A stretch of 64,000 nucleotides of DNA from Tepidanaerobacter syntrophicus (GCF_001485475.2 NZ_DF977003.1:515393-579392), one strand, 5' to 3'. Shown: positions 8,649 to 19,155, counted from the first letter of the stretch. Made by a program: numbers and translations. Notes: a model not told the origin generated them from the letters alone.

Positions 8649-9434
8649 TTATCCTCTTACTTTTTTTAATTCTTCCAACAGTTTATCATTAAGTATTTTT
8701 ATATATGTGCCTTTCATGCCTAAAGAGCGTGATTCTATAACGCCTGCACTTTCCAATTTTCTTAAGGCATTTACAATTACCGATCTGGTAATTCCAACTC
8801 TATCGGCAATTTTGCTTGCAACTAAGAGTCCTTCAGTGCCGTCTAATTCTTCAAAAATATGTTCAACAGCCTCTAGTTCTGAGAAAGACAAAGTACCAAT
8901 AGCTAGTTGAACCACTGCTTTCTTCCTGGCCTCTTCTTCAATTTCATCGCTTTTAGATCTTAAAATTTCCATTCCTACCACAGTCGCGCTATACTCTGCA
9001 AGCACTAAATCTTCTTCTGTAAACTCTTTTTTGAATCTGGATAGCACTAAAGTTCCAAGTCTTTCACCGCCGCCATTTATAGGCACTATCGTCATAAATT
9101 TTTCGGCATTTGCCTTTGTTTTTTCTCCTAAAAAGATACCTTCGGGTGAATCCTTGGTGATATTAGGTTTAGTTTCGCTGATATCAAGCAGTTTATCATT
9201 GTAATCTTTCGGGAACATTTTTTCTTCTAAAATCTGCTCTTCCATAGGATCGCATTCATAGTTTTCCAGTAAATAATATCCTAAAATTTTACCTTTGCGG
9301 CTTACTACATATGCATTTGATGATAAAACCTCTCCCAGTGTTTTGCAGACATCGTTAAAATCCACCGGATATCCTGCAGACCTCTGCAAAAGCTTGTTAA
9401 TTCTCCTTGTTTTTTCTAATAAACTTTCACTCAT
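8649..9434 (-). CDS. codY: GTP-sensing global transcriptional repressor CodY
   Basis: CodY represses amino-acid and stationary-phase genes when branched-chain amino acids and GTP are plentiful. The 261-aa protein has an N-terminal GAF domain (about residues 1-155) and a C-terminal winged helix-turn-helix. The recognition part [20 protein letters not shown], followed by KLESAG, is the near-invariant CodY signature. Spacing from hslU is 63 bp, with the codY ribosome-binding site TTAGGAGGAAT. It follows xerC-hslV-hslU exactly as in Bacillus (codV-codW-codX-codY). Confidence 0.96.
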   Translation of the reverse strand: MSESLLEKTRRINKLLQRSAGYPVDFNDVCKTLGEVLSSNAYVVSRKGKILGYYLLENYECDPMEEQILEEKMFPKDYNDKLLDISETKPNITKDSPEGIFLGEKTKANAEKFMTIVPINGGGERLGTLVLSRFKKEFTEEDLVLAEYSATVVGMEILRSKSDEIEEEARKKAVVQLAIGTLSFSELEAVEHIFEELDGTEGLLVASKIADRVGITRSVIVNALRKLESAGVIESRSLGMKGTYIKILNDKLLEELKKVRG

Positions 9435-9497
9435 TTTTAAATTCCTCCTAATTTTTAATAGAATATTTTCAATTTAATAGTATTTATATTTGGAATG

Positions 9498-10895
9498 TCA
9501 TAGAATATACATGCTTAAATCTTTATCCTCTATGACTCCCTTTAGTTTGCTATTTACATATTCTTTATCAATTATTACTTCTTTTTGAGACAAATCAGGC
9601 GCTTCAAAAGAAATGTCCTCCAACAATTTTTCCATAACAGTATGGAGTCGTCGAGCTCCGATGTCCTCAGTTTCTTGATTTACAGCAACTGCAACTTTTA
9701 CTATTTCATCAATGGCATCTTCTGAAAAACTTATATTTACGCCTTCGGTAGCAAGAAGTGCAGTGTATTGTTTAATCAAGGAATTTTTTGGTTCAGTCAG
9801 AATTCGCTTTAAATCTGTTTCGTTTAAGCTTTCTAGTTCTACGCGAATCGGAAAACGCCCTTGAAGCTCAGGAATTAAATCCGACGGCTTCGATACATGA
9901 AAGGCTCCTGCTGCTATAAAAAGGATATGATCTGTTTTTATGGGGCCGTACTTTGTAACAACAGTCGAACCCTCTATAATTGGTAAGATATCTCGCTGAA
10001 CGCCTTCCCTGGAAACATCTGGTCCATATGATTCTTTTCCGGCAATTTTATCTATTTCATCTATAAATATTATCCCTGATTCTTCAGCTTTTTTAATTGA
10101 TTCATTTATCACTTCATCCATATCAATTAATTTTTGGGCTTCTTCTTGAGTCAGGATTCTCCTTGCATTTTCTATTGTCACAGTAGTTTTCTTTTTGCGT
10201 TTCGGTAAAAAGCCTTCAAACATATCTTTAAAATTAATCCCTATCTCTTCCATGCCTGAACCAGAAAATATCTCAAACATCGACGGTAAATTATCTTCAG
10301 TCTCAATCTCAATTAATTCCTTATCCAAGCTGCCATCAGCCAGCTTTTTCAGGATTTCTTTCTGTTTTTCTACCGCAGTACTTGTTTCTGCTGTATAAAA
10401 CTCTCCGCTTTCAGTATGGTCCTGCCTTCCTGCTCCAAAAAGCGTCTCAAAGGGATTTGCGGAAGACCTTTGTCTTGGCATAGGAGAAAGTATCTCTGCA
10501 ATTCGTTTATTAGCAAGTTCTGTCGCTTTGTCTTTCACAGCCTCCATTTTTTCGCTTTTTACCATTCTAATGGAGGTTTCAACTAAATCCCGTATCATCG
10601 AATCTACGTCTCGCCCTACATAACCTACTTCTGTAAACTTGGTAGCCTCGACTTTTATAAAAGGTGCATTCACAAGTTTTGCAAGGCGCCGTGCTATTTC
10701 AGTTTTTCCAACGCCTGTAGGACCAATCATTAAAATATTTTTTGGTATGACTTCTTCTCTCATCTCATCAGAAAGCTTTTGACGTCTATATCTGTTTCTG
10801 AGTGCTATTGCAACAGATTTTTTTGCTTCATCTTGACCGATAATATATTTATCAAGTTCTTCAACAATCTTCTTTGGAGTTAAATTTTCTTCCAT
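9498..10895 (-). CDS. hslU: ATP-dependent protease ATPase subunit HslU (ClpY)
   Basis: HslU is the AAA+ unfoldase that feeds substrates to the HslV peptidase. The 465-aa product has [20 protein letters not shown] at the N-terminus, Walker [10 protein letters not shown], and the intermediate I-domain with the [16 protein letters not shown] insertion. Walker B is FIDEIDKI, and the C-terminal tail (DKDLSMYIL) docks between HslV subunits. I start at ATG 10895, nine bases after AGGTGG. The frame is open 14 codons further upstream, but that segment is not conserved. It starts 14 bp after hslV. Confidence 0.95.
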   Translation of the reverse strand: MEENLTPKKIVEELDKYIIGQDEAKKSVAIALRNRYRRQKLSDEMREEVIPKNILMIGPTGVGKTEIARRLAKLVNAPFIKVEATKFTEVGYVGRDVDSMIRDLVETSIRMVKSEKMEAVKDKATELANKRIAEILSPMPRQRSSANPFETLFGAGRQDHTESGEFYTAETSTAVEKQKEILKKLADGSLDKELIEIETEDNLPSMFEIFSGSGMEEIGINFKDMFEGFLPKRKKKTTVTIENARRILTQEEAQKLIDMDEVINESIKKAEESGIIFIDEIDKIAGKESYGPDVSREGVQRDILPIIEGSTVVTKYGPIKTDHILFIAAGAFHVSKPSDLIPELQGRFPIRVELESLNETDLKRILTEPKNSLIKQYTALLATEGVNISFSEDAIDEIVKVAVAVNQETEDIGARRLHTVMEKLLEDISFEAPDLSQKEVIIDKEYVNSKLKGVIEDKDLSMYIL

Positions 10896-10909
10896 AAATC
10901 CTGTCCACC

Positions 10910-11443
10910 TCACTCCAACGATTCTACTGTAATGCAATTATTGGTATAGACGCAGATTTCAGACGCTATCTTTAGAGATTCTTCAACTATTTGTTTTAAT
11001 GATAAATCGGAATGCCGTTTGAGAGCCCTTGCAGCTGCTAAGGCATATGATCCGCCGGAGCCTATTGCTGCGATGCCATCATCAGGTTCGATAACCTCAC
11101 CGCTGCCTGAAATAACTAAAATATGTTCTTTATCTGCTGTAATTAGCAATGCTTCTAATTTTTGCAGCATTTTATCTTTACGCCATTCTTTTGCAAGTTC
11201 CACTGCGGCTTTTGTAAGATTTCCATGGTTTTCATGAAGTTTTTCTTCGTATTTTTCAAATAAAGTAATCGCATCAGCTACAGAACCTGCAAATCCTGCC
11301 AAAATTTCATCATTGTAAAGCTTCCTTACTTTCTTTGCATGGTGTTTCATAATGGTATTCTCGCCAAATGTGACCTGCCCGTCCCCCGCAATTGCAGCAC
11401 TTGTTCCGTTTGCCATCGCAAGTATCGTTGTTGCTGTAAACAT
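10910..11443 (-). CDS. hslV: ATP-dependent protease peptidase subunit HslV (ClpQ)
   Basis: HslV is the proteasome-like N-terminal-nucleophile peptidase of the HslUV complex. From ATG 11443 (AAAGGAG seven bases upstream) it reads [20 protein letters not shown], then [20 protein letters not shown] and [17 protein letters not shown]. The likely mature end is TTILA after loss of a four-residue leader (MFTA), giving a catalytic threonine. Bacillus ClpQ instead uses an N-terminal serine. The length (177 aa) and [14 protein letters not shown] motif are normal. Confidence 0.95.
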   Translation of the reverse strand: MFTATTILAMANGTSAAIAGDGQVTFGENTIMKHHAKKVRKLYNDEILAGFAGSVADAITLFEKYEEKLHENHGNLTKAAVELAKEWRKDKMLQKLEALLITADKEHILVISGSGEVIEPDDGIAAIGSGGSYALAAARALKRHSDLSLKQIVEESLKIASEICVYTNNCITVESLE

Positions 11444-11463
11444 CTTAGTTCTCCTTTCAAATT

Positions 11464-12369
11464 TCACGTGCTCTCTTCATTATCAGGAAATGTTTTATCA
11501 TATACCTCCTTAAGTTTTTCTTTTGTAACATGAGTATAAATCTGTGTTGTAGATAAGCTCGAATGGCCTAACAACTCTTGAACTGTTTTTAAGTCCGCGC
11601 CGTTATTAAGCATATGTGTTGCAAATGTATGTCGCAGGGTATGGGGGCTTATATTGCTGTTAAGAGCAGTTTGCTTTACATATTTGTCAATCATTCTTCG
11701 AATGCTTCTATCCGAGATTGATGTGCCGTTTTTGTTTAAAAACAGGTATTCCTCAGAAATATCTCTTAGTAAAAACGGCCTACTTTCTTTTAGGTATCTT
11801 TCTAAGCTCTCCTCGGCTTTTTTTCCAAAAAATACAACACGTTCCTTCGAACCTTTACCAAAAACAATAATATAGTTTGAACCAAAATTAACATCTTCAG
11901 TTTTTATAGATACCAGCTCGCTGACGCGGATACCGGTAGCATATAAGAGCTCTATTATTGCTCTGTCTCTGATGCCGAGAACGTCATCCTTTGGAGCCTC
12001 AAGAAGCGCTTCAATTTCCTTCGGGTATAAAAACAGTGGAAGCTTCTTTGACATTTTAGGTGATCTTACGGCCTTTGCCACATTTTCTTCAACTAAGCCT
12101 TGAAGCATTAGATAATTATAAAAGCTTCGAAGCGTTGAAAGCTTTCGGGCAGCACTTCTTTTTGAAACTTCTTCTCGGCGAAGATATGCCAAAAAGCCTC
12201 TTATGTCAAGGTGTTTAGCGTTGAGTAATGTTGGTTCAGACAGTTTCCTTTGTTTTAAATATTCAAGAAACTGAGAAAGGTCTCCCGCGTAGGATCGTAG
12301 GGTATTTTGCGATTGAGTTTTGGTAGCTTTCAGGTAATCTAAAAAGCTGTCTATCAGTGCCTCATCCAT
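11464..12369 (-). CDS. xerC: Tyrosine recombinase XerC (CodV-type)
   Basis: XerC resolves chromosome dimers at dif with its partner XerD. The 301-aa protein has a SAM-like N-terminal domain (about residues 1-90). The catalytic C-terminal domain carries Arg in [15 protein letters not shown], the HxxR box in [15 protein letters not shown], His in [15 protein letters not shown], and Tyr in that same block. ATG 12369 lies ten bases after AGAGG. No xerD-like second gene is in the window. Position between trmFO and hslV is the standard Firmicute arrangement. Confidence 0.9.
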   Translation of the reverse strand: MDEALIDSFLDYLKATKTQSQNTLRSYAGDLSQFLEYLKQRKLSEPTLLNAKHLDIRGFLAYLRREEVSKRSAARKLSTLRSFYNYLMLQGLVEENVAKAVRSPKMSKKLPLFLYPKEIEALLEAPKDDVLGIRDRAIIELLYATGIRVSELVSIKTEDVNFGSNYIIVFGKGSKERVVFFGKKAEESLERYLKESRPFLLRDISEEYLFLNKNGTSISDRSIRRMIDKYVKQTALNSNISPHTLRHTFATHMLNNGADLKTVQELLGHSSLSTTQIYTHVTKEKLKEVYDKTFPDNEEST

Positions 12370-12442
12370 GGAAATCAAACCTCTCAACTAACATTTAATA
12401 TAGTATCATAAGATTTTAATTAATGCAAGATTAAATTCTAAA

Positions 12443-13786
12443 TTATTTATATATTATTTTGTTATTTTTTTTTGCAAAAACTTCCTTAGACTCTATAAAT
12501 TGTTCAAGTGATTTTAGTGCTCTTTCACTAAGGAGTTGCTTCTTTAGTTTGTTATCTTTTGATCGAAAATCTTCTAAGGGCGGTAAAATTCCAAAATTCG
12601 CCTTCATAGGTTGGAAGTTTTCTGCACTAGATGAAGTTATATAGCGCAGCAAAGCACCTATTACTGTTTCAACAGGCAAACTTATAAGTTCTTTTTCTTC
12701 CAGATACCTTTTCATGTTTATTCCTGCAATTATACCAGAGGCCGCTGATTCAATATAACCTTCCACGCCAGTTATTTGGCCGGCGAAAAACAGTCCCTTT
12801 TCTCCTTTAAATTCTAATGTGGGATTTAAATAAATAGGGCTTGCTATAAATGTATTCCTGTGCATAAAACCATAACGCACAAATTCCGCATTTTCCATAC
12901 CGGGAATAAGCCTGAAAACCCGTTTTTGTTCGTTCCACTTAAGGCTGGTTTGAAAGCCGACCATATTAAATAAAGTACCTTCCTTATTCTCTTTCCTAAG
13001 TTGTACCACTGCATATGGTTGTCTCCCTGTTTTTGGATCGGTAATACCTACAGGTTTTAACGGTCCGAAAAGAAGTGTTTTGTAACCACGTTTTGCCATT
13101 ACCTCTATAGGCATACAGCCTTCAAAAAAAATTGCTTTTTCAAATTCTTTTACAGGATGAGTTTGAGCGCAAATAAGCTCATTATAGAAAATATCATATT
13201 CTTCCCGGGTAAAAGGCAAATTTACGTAATCGGATTCACCTTTGCCATAGCGCGAACCCCAAAAGGCTTTTTCCCAGTTGAGAGATTCACCGGTAACAAT
13301 AGGCGCTGCTGCATCGTAAAAATAAAAATGCTCTTTTTTCAGCAGCCTACCTAAAGCGTTAGAGAATTTATCAGATGTTAAAGGTCCTGTAGCAATTATC
13401 GAAGGCGGGCAGGGTACCTCGGTAACTTCTTGAACATGAACTTTAATGTTCGGGTGACTTTTTATTATTTCTGTAATCTTTTTTGCAAATAATTCCCTGT
13501 CTACTGCAAGGGCTGAACCTGCACCAACTTTTGTCATATCTGCAACTTTCATTATAAGTGAGTTTAAAAGTCTCATTTCGGCTTTTAAGAGACCTGCTGC
13601 GTTTGTCACTTCATTGGATCTTAGTGAATTGCTGCATACCAATTCACATAGTAAATCAGTATGATGGGCCGGTGTTGTTTTCTCCGGCCGCATTTCAAAA
13701 AGGTCAACTTTAATGTCACTTTCAGCCAGATACCATGCTGCTTCGCATCCGGCAAGCCCTCCGCCTACAATTGTAACTCTTTTCAT
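12443..13786 (-). CDS. trmFO: Methylenetetrahydrofolate-tRNA-(uracil-54)-methyltransferase TrmFO
   Basis: TrmFO makes ribothymidine at position 54 of tRNA using methylenetetrahydrofolate and FAD, rather than S-adenosylmethionine. The 447-aa protein starts with the FAD-binding motif VTIVGGGLAGCEAAWYLAES. It contains LCELVCSNSLRSNEVTNAAG and, near the C-terminus, FFAGQITGVEGYIESAASG, all typical of the Gid/TrmFO family. It follows topA by 16 bp, the usual topA-trmFO-xerC order. Confidence 0.95.
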   Translation of the reverse strand: MKRVTIVGGGLAGCEAAWYLAESDIKVDLFEMRPEKTTPAHHTDLLCELVCSNSLRSNEVTNAAGLLKAEMRLLNSLIMKVADMTKVGAGSALAVDRELFAKKITEIIKSHPNIKVHVQEVTEVPCPPSIIATGPLTSDKFSNALGRLLKKEHFYFYDAAAPIVTGESLNWEKAFWGSRYGKGESDYVNLPFTREEYDIFYNELICAQTHPVKEFEKAIFFEGCMPIEVMAKRGYKTLLFGPLKPVGITDPKTGRQPYAVVQLRKENKEGTLFNMVGFQTSLKWNEQKRVFRLIPGMENAEFVRYGFMHRNTFIASPIYLNPTLEFKGEKGLFFAGQITGVEGYIESAASGIIAGINMKRYLEEKELISLPVETVIGALLRYITSSSAENFQPMKANFGILPPLEDFRSKDNKLKKQLLSERALKSLEQFIESKEVFAKKNNKIIYK

Positions 13787-13802
13787 AAAAGCTCCTTACT
13801 TT

Positions 13803-15875
13803 CTATTTAGAAGTATATCCACATTCTTTATTAGTACAGGCTTCATATTCGCCTGCCTTTGCTCTTTTTTTAACCATAAGGGAACCACATTTTGGACAAG
13901 GTTTGTCAATAGGTCTTTCCCATGAAACAAATTTGCAATCGGGGTAATTTGAGCATCCATAGAAGGTCCTTCCACGTTTTGACCTTTTGACAACAATATC
14001 GCCTCCGCACAAAGGACATTTCACCCCAATTTCGGTTACTATCGGCTTAGTATTTTTACACTCCGGAAAGCCGGGGCAAGCTAAGAATTTGCCGTATCTT
14101 CCTGTTTTTATAACCATATTTCGACCACAGAACTCACATTTCTCATCAGTTACTTCATCTTCTATAGTAATTTTTTCTAATTCCTGTTCTGCGATTTTAA
14201 GCTTTTCTTCAAAAGGAACATAAAAAGACTCTAAGACTTCTTGGCGATTCTGTTGGCCGGCTTCGATTTTATCCAGCTTTTCTTCCATTTCTGCAGTAAA
14301 GTCAATGTCGATAATATCCTCAAAAAATTCCTGTAATACTTGCACCACAATTTCTCCGAGCTCAGTAGGCTTGAAACGGCCCTTTTCCTTTTCTACATAA
14401 CCACGTTTTTGTATAACATCAATGGTAGGTGCATAAGTACTGGGCCTTCCAATTCCCTTTTCTTCTAAGGTCTTTACCAGCATAGCCTCCGTGTATCTCG
14501 GCGGTGGTTGAGTAAAATGCTGTTCAGGGAGCAATTTTACTAATTTGAGAATCTGTCCTTCCTTTAAGACAGGTAGCTTGCTTTCTTCATTTGCAGTTTC
14601 TTCATCAGAACCTTCTGTATATAGTAACATAAAACCGGGAAATTTCATAGTTGATCCTGAAACCTTAAAAAGATATTCTCCAGCTTTGATACTTATGGAT
14701 ACTGTGTCATATATAGCAGGAGACATCTGGCTGCTGACAAATCTATCCCAAATAAGCTTATACAACTTATATTGATCTTTTGTCAGAGAATCTTTCACCT
14801 TTTCAGGCGTTCTCATTACCGATGTAGGTCTTATACCTTCATGGGCGTCTTGAATGTTCTTATCATTTTTCTTGCGTGTAGGCGCGCCGTTGCTTACATA
14901 TTCCTTACCATACGTTTCGCCAATATAGTTTTGAGCTTCTTTTTTCGCCTGTTCGGATATTCTTGTGGAATCTGTTCGCATATAAGTTATTAATCCTACG
15001 GTTCCCTCGCCTTTAACATCCAAACCTTCATACAACTGCTGTGCTACCATCATGGTTTTTTTAGCTGTAAAACCTAATTTTCTAGCTGCTTCTTGCTGCA
15101 TACTGCTTGTTGTAAAAGGGGGATAAGGCATCTTTTTTCTTTCGCTTGTTTTTATTTCAGTAACTTGAAAAGTCTTATCTTTCAAGTCCTCTACTATTTT
15201 GTCGGCCTCGTCTTTATTTTCTATTTTTAATTTTTCATCGCCTTTTGAGTAAAGACGAGCCCTTATTTTTTCCTTACCGTCTTTTAAGTCTGCATCAATT
15301 GTCCAATATTCTACAGGAACAAATTCTCGTATTTCCTTCTCTCTGTCGCATATAATTCTGACGGCAACTGATTGAACTCTTCCAGCGCTTAGCCCTCTTT
15401 TTATTTTTTTCCAAAGTATCGGGCTTATTTTGTAGCCTACCAATCTATCTAAGATTCTTCTTGCCTGTTGAGCTTCAACTAAATCTAAATTTATTTTTCG
15501 AGGTTTCTTAATAGACTCTAAGACAGCATTCTTTGTAACTTCGTAAAACTCTACTCTATACGGATCATTTTCCGGAAGGCCAAGGGCGTTTGCAAGATGC
15601 CAAGAAATTGCCTCTCCTTCTCTGTCCGGGTCTGTTGCAAGCAAAACTTTATCTGCCTTTGCCGCTTCCTTTTTTAAGTTATTCAGCAGCGGTCCTTTTC
15701 CTCGTATTGTAATATATCTCGGCTCAAATCCGGCTTTTATGTCTATTCCTAATTGACTTTTTGGTAAATCTTTAACATGTCCCATCGAAGCTGCCACTTT
15801 ATAGTTTTTGCCCAAATATTTAGTTAAGGTTTTAGCCTTTGCGGGAGATTCGACTATAATCAAAGTTTTAGCCAT
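13803..15875 (-). CDS. topA: DNA topoisomerase I
   Basis: Type IA topoisomerase that relaxes negative supercoils. The 690-aa protein begins with the Toprim domain (MAKTLIIVESPAKAKTLTKY, then LATDPDREGEAISWHLA). It has the active-site tyrosine in GLITYMRTDSTRIS (near residue 300) and ends in three four-cysteine zinc ribbons (CEFC, CPLC and CPKC clusters, about residues 570-690). ATG 15875. Its probable promoter overlaps the dprA stop, so it may be transcribed separately from dprA. Confidence 0.97.
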   Translation of the reverse strand: MAKTLIIVESPAKAKTLTKYLGKNYKVAASMGHVKDLPKSQLGIDIKAGFEPRYITIRGKGPLLNNLKKEAAKADKVLLATDPDREGEAISWHLANALGLPENDPYRVEFYEVTKNAVLESIKKPRKINLDLVEAQQARRILDRLVGYKISPILWKKIKRGLSAGRVQSVAVRIICDREKEIREFVPVEYWTIDADLKDGKEKIRARLYSKGDEKLKIENKDEADKIVEDLKDKTFQVTEIKTSERKKMPYPPFTTSSMQQEAARKLGFTAKKTMMVAQQLYEGLDVKGEGTVGLITYMRTDSTRISEQAKKEAQNYIGETYGKEYVSNGAPTRKKNDKNIQDAHEGIRPTSVMRTPEKVKDSLTKDQYKLYKLIWDRFVSSQMSPAIYDTVSISIKAGEYLFKVSGSTMKFPGFMLLYTEGSDEETANEESKLPVLKEGQILKLVKLLPEQHFTQPPPRYTEAMLVKTLEEKGIGRPSTYAPTIDVIQKRGYVEKEKGRFKPTELGEIVVQVLQEFFEDIIDIDFTAEMEEKLDKIEAGQQNRQEVLESFYVPFEEKLKIAEQELEKITIEDEVTDEKCEFCGRNMVIKTGRYGKFLACPGFPECKNTKPIVTEIGVKCPLCGGDIVVKRSKRGRTFYGCSNYPDCKFVSWERPIDKPCPKCGSLMVKKRAKAGEYEACTNKECGYTSK

Positions 15876-15922
15876 TTAATACCACCCTTATTTATTAAGC
15901 ACTTACTATTAACTGTTCTTAC

Positions 15923-15953
15923 ATTATAATAACTTTTTTTAGATAAAAGTCAA
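15923..15953 (-). promoter_or_regulatory. Sigma-A-type promoter upstream of topA
   Basis: On the minus strand TTGACT (15953-15948) is followed by TATTAT after 16 bp (15931-15926) or TATAAT after 19 bp (15928-15923). The -35 hexamer runs across the dprA stop codon TGA (15952-15950). It lies 48 bp upstream of the topA start. Confidence 0.6.
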
Positions 15954-17047
15954 ATTTTTGCAAAATAGCCTCCGCCCAGTGCTGAAATATAGCCTTTAAG
16001 TTCAAGATGTGTAAGCAAGATGTTGATACTGCCCGGCGTTTTATGGCTCAGGCTTATAATTTCTTCAATATAAGTTGGTTGATAATCAATTATATCTAAA
16101 ATGCCCTTTTCTTCGCAAGTAAGATCAGGCTTATTTGCCTTACCTGAGGAAGCTATAGATTCCGGAAGATTTTCAAGATAGAGTTCATCAAGTATATCCT
16201 CAACATTTTCTACAAGTTTTGCTCCCTGCTTTATTAGTTTATGAGTACCTGAGCTATAGGGATTGAAAATACTGCCGGGCACTGCAAAGACCTCTCTGCC
16301 TTGTTCTAGTGAAAAATCAGCAGTTATCAGGGAGCCGCTCTTTTTTGCAGCCTCTACTACTAGAGTTCCTAAGGAAAGTCCGCTGATAATTCGATTTCTT
16401 GCAGGAAAATTCGCACCCTGTGGAGGCGTACCTAATGGAAAACTTGAAATTACACAACCACTTTCTACTATATCTTTCATTAAACCGGTATTTTCCGGAG
16501 GATATACAATATCGATTCCGCATCCCAAAACGGCAATTGTAAAGCCATTTGCTTCTAAAGCTCCTTTATGGGCACAAGAATCTATCCCACGTGCCATACC
16601 GCTTACTATGTTTATATCCACGGCAGCTAGCTCTCTTGCAAACTTTGCTGCCACATTTTTACCATAAGCAGAGGCTTTACGGGAACCGACTATAGCAATA
16701 GAATGGGGGCTTAGAGGCGCTGTGCCTTTAAAATAAAGGACCGGTGGCGGATCATATATTTCTTTGAGCAAAAAAGGATATTTATCGTCCTTTAGAGTAA
16801 TGACTTTTATGTTCAGATTGTTTGCCTTTTTAATCTCTTTATATGGATCGAATTTGCTTCGATATTCTAATATTTTCTCACAGATTATTTCGCCAACACC
16901 GTTAATTTCCAAAAAATCTTCACGTTTAGCTTCTAAAAAAGTTTTATAATTTTTAAAACGCATAGCTAGTTTTTGAATTTTCCTGGGACCTAATCCGGGA
17001 ATAGCATTTAATGTAACTAAAAGCAGCTTATCATCTTTTTCTGTCAT
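15950..17047 (-). CDS. dprA: DNA-processing protein DprA/Smf
   Basis: DprA loads RecA on incoming single-stranded DNA during transformation; it is also common in bacteria not known to be competent. The 365-aa protein has an N-terminal helix-hairpin-helix region (LNAIPGLGPRKIQKLAMRFK). The Rossmann-like core carries IAIVGSRKASAYGKNVAAKF, VSGMARGIDSCAHKGALEAN and GTLVVEAAKKSGSLITADFS. A C-terminal winged-helix DprA domain (about residues 300-365) completes it. Neighbours comM and topA are usual; cobO between dprA and comM is not. Confidence 0.94.
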   Translation of the reverse strand: MTEKDDKLLLVTLNAIPGLGPRKIQKLAMRFKNYKTFLEAKREDFLEINGVGEIICEKILEYRSKFDPYKEIKKANNLNIKVITLKDDKYPFLLKEIYDPPPVLYFKGTAPLSPHSIAIVGSRKASAYGKNVAAKFARELAAVDINIVSGMARGIDSCAHKGALEANGFTIAVLGCGIDIVYPPENTGLMKDIVESGCVISSFPLGTPPQGANFPARNRIISGLSLGTLVVEAAKKSGSLITADFSLEQGREVFAVPGSIFNPYSSGTHKLIKQGAKLVENVEDILDELYLENLPESIASSGKANKPDLTCEEKGILDIIDYQPTYIEEIISLSHKTPGSINILLTHLELKGYISALGGGYFAKI

Positions 17048-17065
17048 ATTTTTACTGTTTTAATA

Positions 17066-17596
17066 TTAATATTCTATGCCGGGCTGTGCCTTAATTCCCT
17101 GCTTATAATGATGCTTAATTTCTCTTACCTCGCTTACCATATCAGCTGCTTCTAGGATTTTCTCGGGAGCGTATCTTCCTGTTAAAACAAGTGTCACATG
17201 TTCAGGTTTTATAGATATTAGATCTAAAACATCTTCTTCCTTTATTAGACCATAGTCCACAGCTACATTTATCTCGTCTAGAATGACTAAATCATATTCA
17301 CCTGATGATATGACATCTTTTGCAAGATCAATACCTTCTTTGGCAAGTTTTAGGTCTTCCTCTGAAGGCTTTCCCTTTTTAACAAACTTGTCCAAACCTT
17401 TTTGCACCAGTTCGGCATTGGGTAGATACTTTCTTACTGCCTGGACTTCTCCGTATTTTTCATTGCCTTTCATAAATTGGATTATGTAAACTTTTTCATC
17501 ATGTCCTACGGCGCGCAATGCCAAACCTAATGCTGCTGTGGTTTTACCTTTTCCGTTGCCGGTATAAACAAGCACTAAACCCTTTTTGTTTTCCAT
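17066..17596 (-). CDS. cobO: Cob(I)yrinic acid a,c-diamide adenosyltransferase (CobO/BtuR/CobA type)
   Basis: Transfers the adenosyl group of ATP to cobalt(I) corrinoids, making adenosylcobalamin or its precursor. The 176-aa protein has the characteristic P-loop LVYTGNGKGKTTAALGLALR near the N-terminus, IIQFMKGNEKYGEVQA, a Walker B-like DLVILDEINVAVDYGLI, and LVLTGRYAPEKILEAADMVS. No other corrinoid gene is nearby. It lies between comM (20 bp) and dprA (18 bp), so it is co-transcribed with DNA-uptake-type genes. Function is clear from motifs; the reason for this location is not. Confidence 0.93.
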   Translation of the reverse strand: MENKKGLVLVYTGNGKGKTTAALGLALRAVGHDEKVYIIQFMKGNEKYGEVQAVRKYLPNAELVQKGLDKFVKKGKPSEEDLKLAKEGIDLAKDVISSGEYDLVILDEINVAVDYGLIKEEDVLDLISIKPEHVTLVLTGRYAPEKILEAADMVSEVREIKHHYKQGIKAQPGIEY

Positions 17597-17616
17597 TTAA
17601 TTTTACTCCCCTCATT

Positions 17617-19155
17617 TTAATTTACGATTTGATCTTCTTCTCTACCATGATACTGCAAAGCTTCAGCTACATGATATTCTTTAATTAAATCCTTTTCTTC
17701 CAAATCAGCTATAGTTCTCGAAACCTTCAATATTTTATTATAGGCTCGAGCACTCAGCTTCATTCTATTAAACGCTTGCTTCAGCAGCACTTTTCCATTC
17801 TTGTCAAGTCTGCAATATTTGTTTATCATGGCAGGCGTCAGCTGAGAATTCCAATATACATTGCTATTTTTATACCTTTCTAGCTGAAGCTGTCGCGCTG
17901 CTTCCACTCGCTTCCTAATTGTAGCAGAATCTGTTGTGGACGGTCCCTCAAGTTCTGAAAACTTGACCGGCGCAACTTCTAAATTCATGTCCATTCTGTC
18001 AAGCAACGGTCCTGAGATTTTCCCCCGATACTTATGTATTTGGCGCATCGTGCAGCTGCACTGATGAAAAGGACTGTTATAAAACCCGCAGGGACAGGGA
18101 TTCATCGAAGCTACCATCATAAATTTAGATGGAAATGATACAGTTGCATGTGCTCTTGCTATAGTAATTTTTCCGTCTTCCAAAGGCTGCCGCAAAAGTT
18201 CAAGTATCTCCCTCGGAAATTCCGGAAGCTCATCTAAGAATAAAACGCCGTTATGAGCTAATGTGATTTCCCCCGGTTTTGGTATGCGGCCACCTCCTAC
18301 CATCCCGCTCGGCGTAATTGTGTGATGGGGAGATCTGAAAGGCCTTGTTCTTATAAGCCCCGAATGATCAGAAATAAGACCTGCTATACTATAGATTTTA
18401 GTAGTTTCCAGTGATTCTTCAAAAGTCATAGACGGAAGGATAGTGGGAATCCGTCTTGCAATCATGGTCTTACCGGAGCCCGGTGGTCCTGTCATTATCA
18501 AATTATGCTGGCCCGCTGCGGCAATTTCAAGGCATCTTTTTAAGTTTTCTTGACCTTTAACTTCCGAGAAATCTCCTTCAAATTTTATTTCGTCTTCGTT
18601 GTTCCTGTTTTTGTGCAAAATATCGTTACGCCTTTCGGCCTTATGTTCACCTTTAAAATACAATGCTGCTTCTTTTAAAGAAGTTACACCTACAGCTTCT
18701 ATACCACTAACAACTGAGGCTTCTTCTACATTTTCAATTGGCACGATAATTCCCTTAAGCCCTTGCTGTTTTGCTTCAATGCTCATAGCCAAAACACCGT
18801 TTACAGGTCTTACACGTCCATCTAATGAAAGCTCTCCTATTATTGCATATCCCTTTAATGCTTCTTGCGGCAATTGGTCTGTTGCGGCAAGAATGCCTAT
18901 TGCTATCGGCAGATCAAAATGGGGACCTTCCTTCCTAATATCGGCAGGGGCTAAATTTAAGGTAATCCTTTTGATGGGAAAATCAAATTCTTGATTTTTT
19001 ATAGCCGATCTTACTCGCTCTCGTGATTCCCTTACAGCTGTATCAGGCAACCCCACTATGTCAAAAGATGGTAATCCGTTTGAAATATCTACCTCTACGT
19101 CTACCAAAAAGCTTTCCAGACCATATATTGAACAACTTTTTGTTTGAGCCAACAT
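17617..19155 (-). CDS. comM: YifB/ComM-type AAA+ ATPase (Mg-chelatase-like)
   Basis: ComM is a hexameric helicase-like AAA+ protein that extends branch migration during natural transformation; the YifB family is widespread. The 512-aa protein has an N-terminal Lon-protease-like domain (SNGLPSFDIVGLPDTAVRES). It then has Walker A GPPGSGKTMIARR (near residue 220), Walker B GVLFLDELPEF, the AHNG region, and a four-cysteine loop NPCPCGFYNSPFHQCSC. The C-terminal domain is also present. Full length. Neighbours yraN and dprA support a DNA-processing role. Confidence 0.92.
   Translation of the reverse strand: MLAQTKSCSIYGLESFLVDVEVDISNGLPSFDIVGLPDTAVRESRERVRSAIKNQEFDFPIKRITLNLAPADIRKEGPHFDLPIAIGILAATDQLPQEALKGYAIIGELSLDGRVRPVNGVLAMSIEAKQQGLKGIIVPIENVEEASVVSGIEAVGVTSLKEAALYFKGEHKAERRNDILHKNRNNEDEIKFEGDFSEVKGQENLKRCLEIAAAGQHNLIMTGPPGSGKTMIARRIPTILPSMTFEESLETTKIYSIAGLISDHSGLIRTRPFRSPHHTITPSGMVGGGRIPKPGEITLAHNGVLFLDELPEFPREILELLRQPLEDGKITIARAHATVSFPSKFMMVASMNPCPCGFYNSPFHQCSCTMRQIHKYRGKISGPLLDRMDMNLEVAPVKFSELEGPSTTDSATIRKRVEAARQLQLERYKNSNVYWNSQLTPAMINKYCRLDKNGKVLLKQAFNRMKLSARAYNKILKVSRTIADLEEKDLIKEYHVAEALQYHGREEDQIVN

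Noticed and set aside
9435..9497. CodY-box autoregulatory site before codY
   Set aside because: The nearest word to AATTTTCWGAAAATT has too many mismatches to claim.
13796..13996. A 66-codon minus-strand frame at the end of topA
   Set aside because: It lies out of frame within the zinc-ribbon region of topA and has no independent support.
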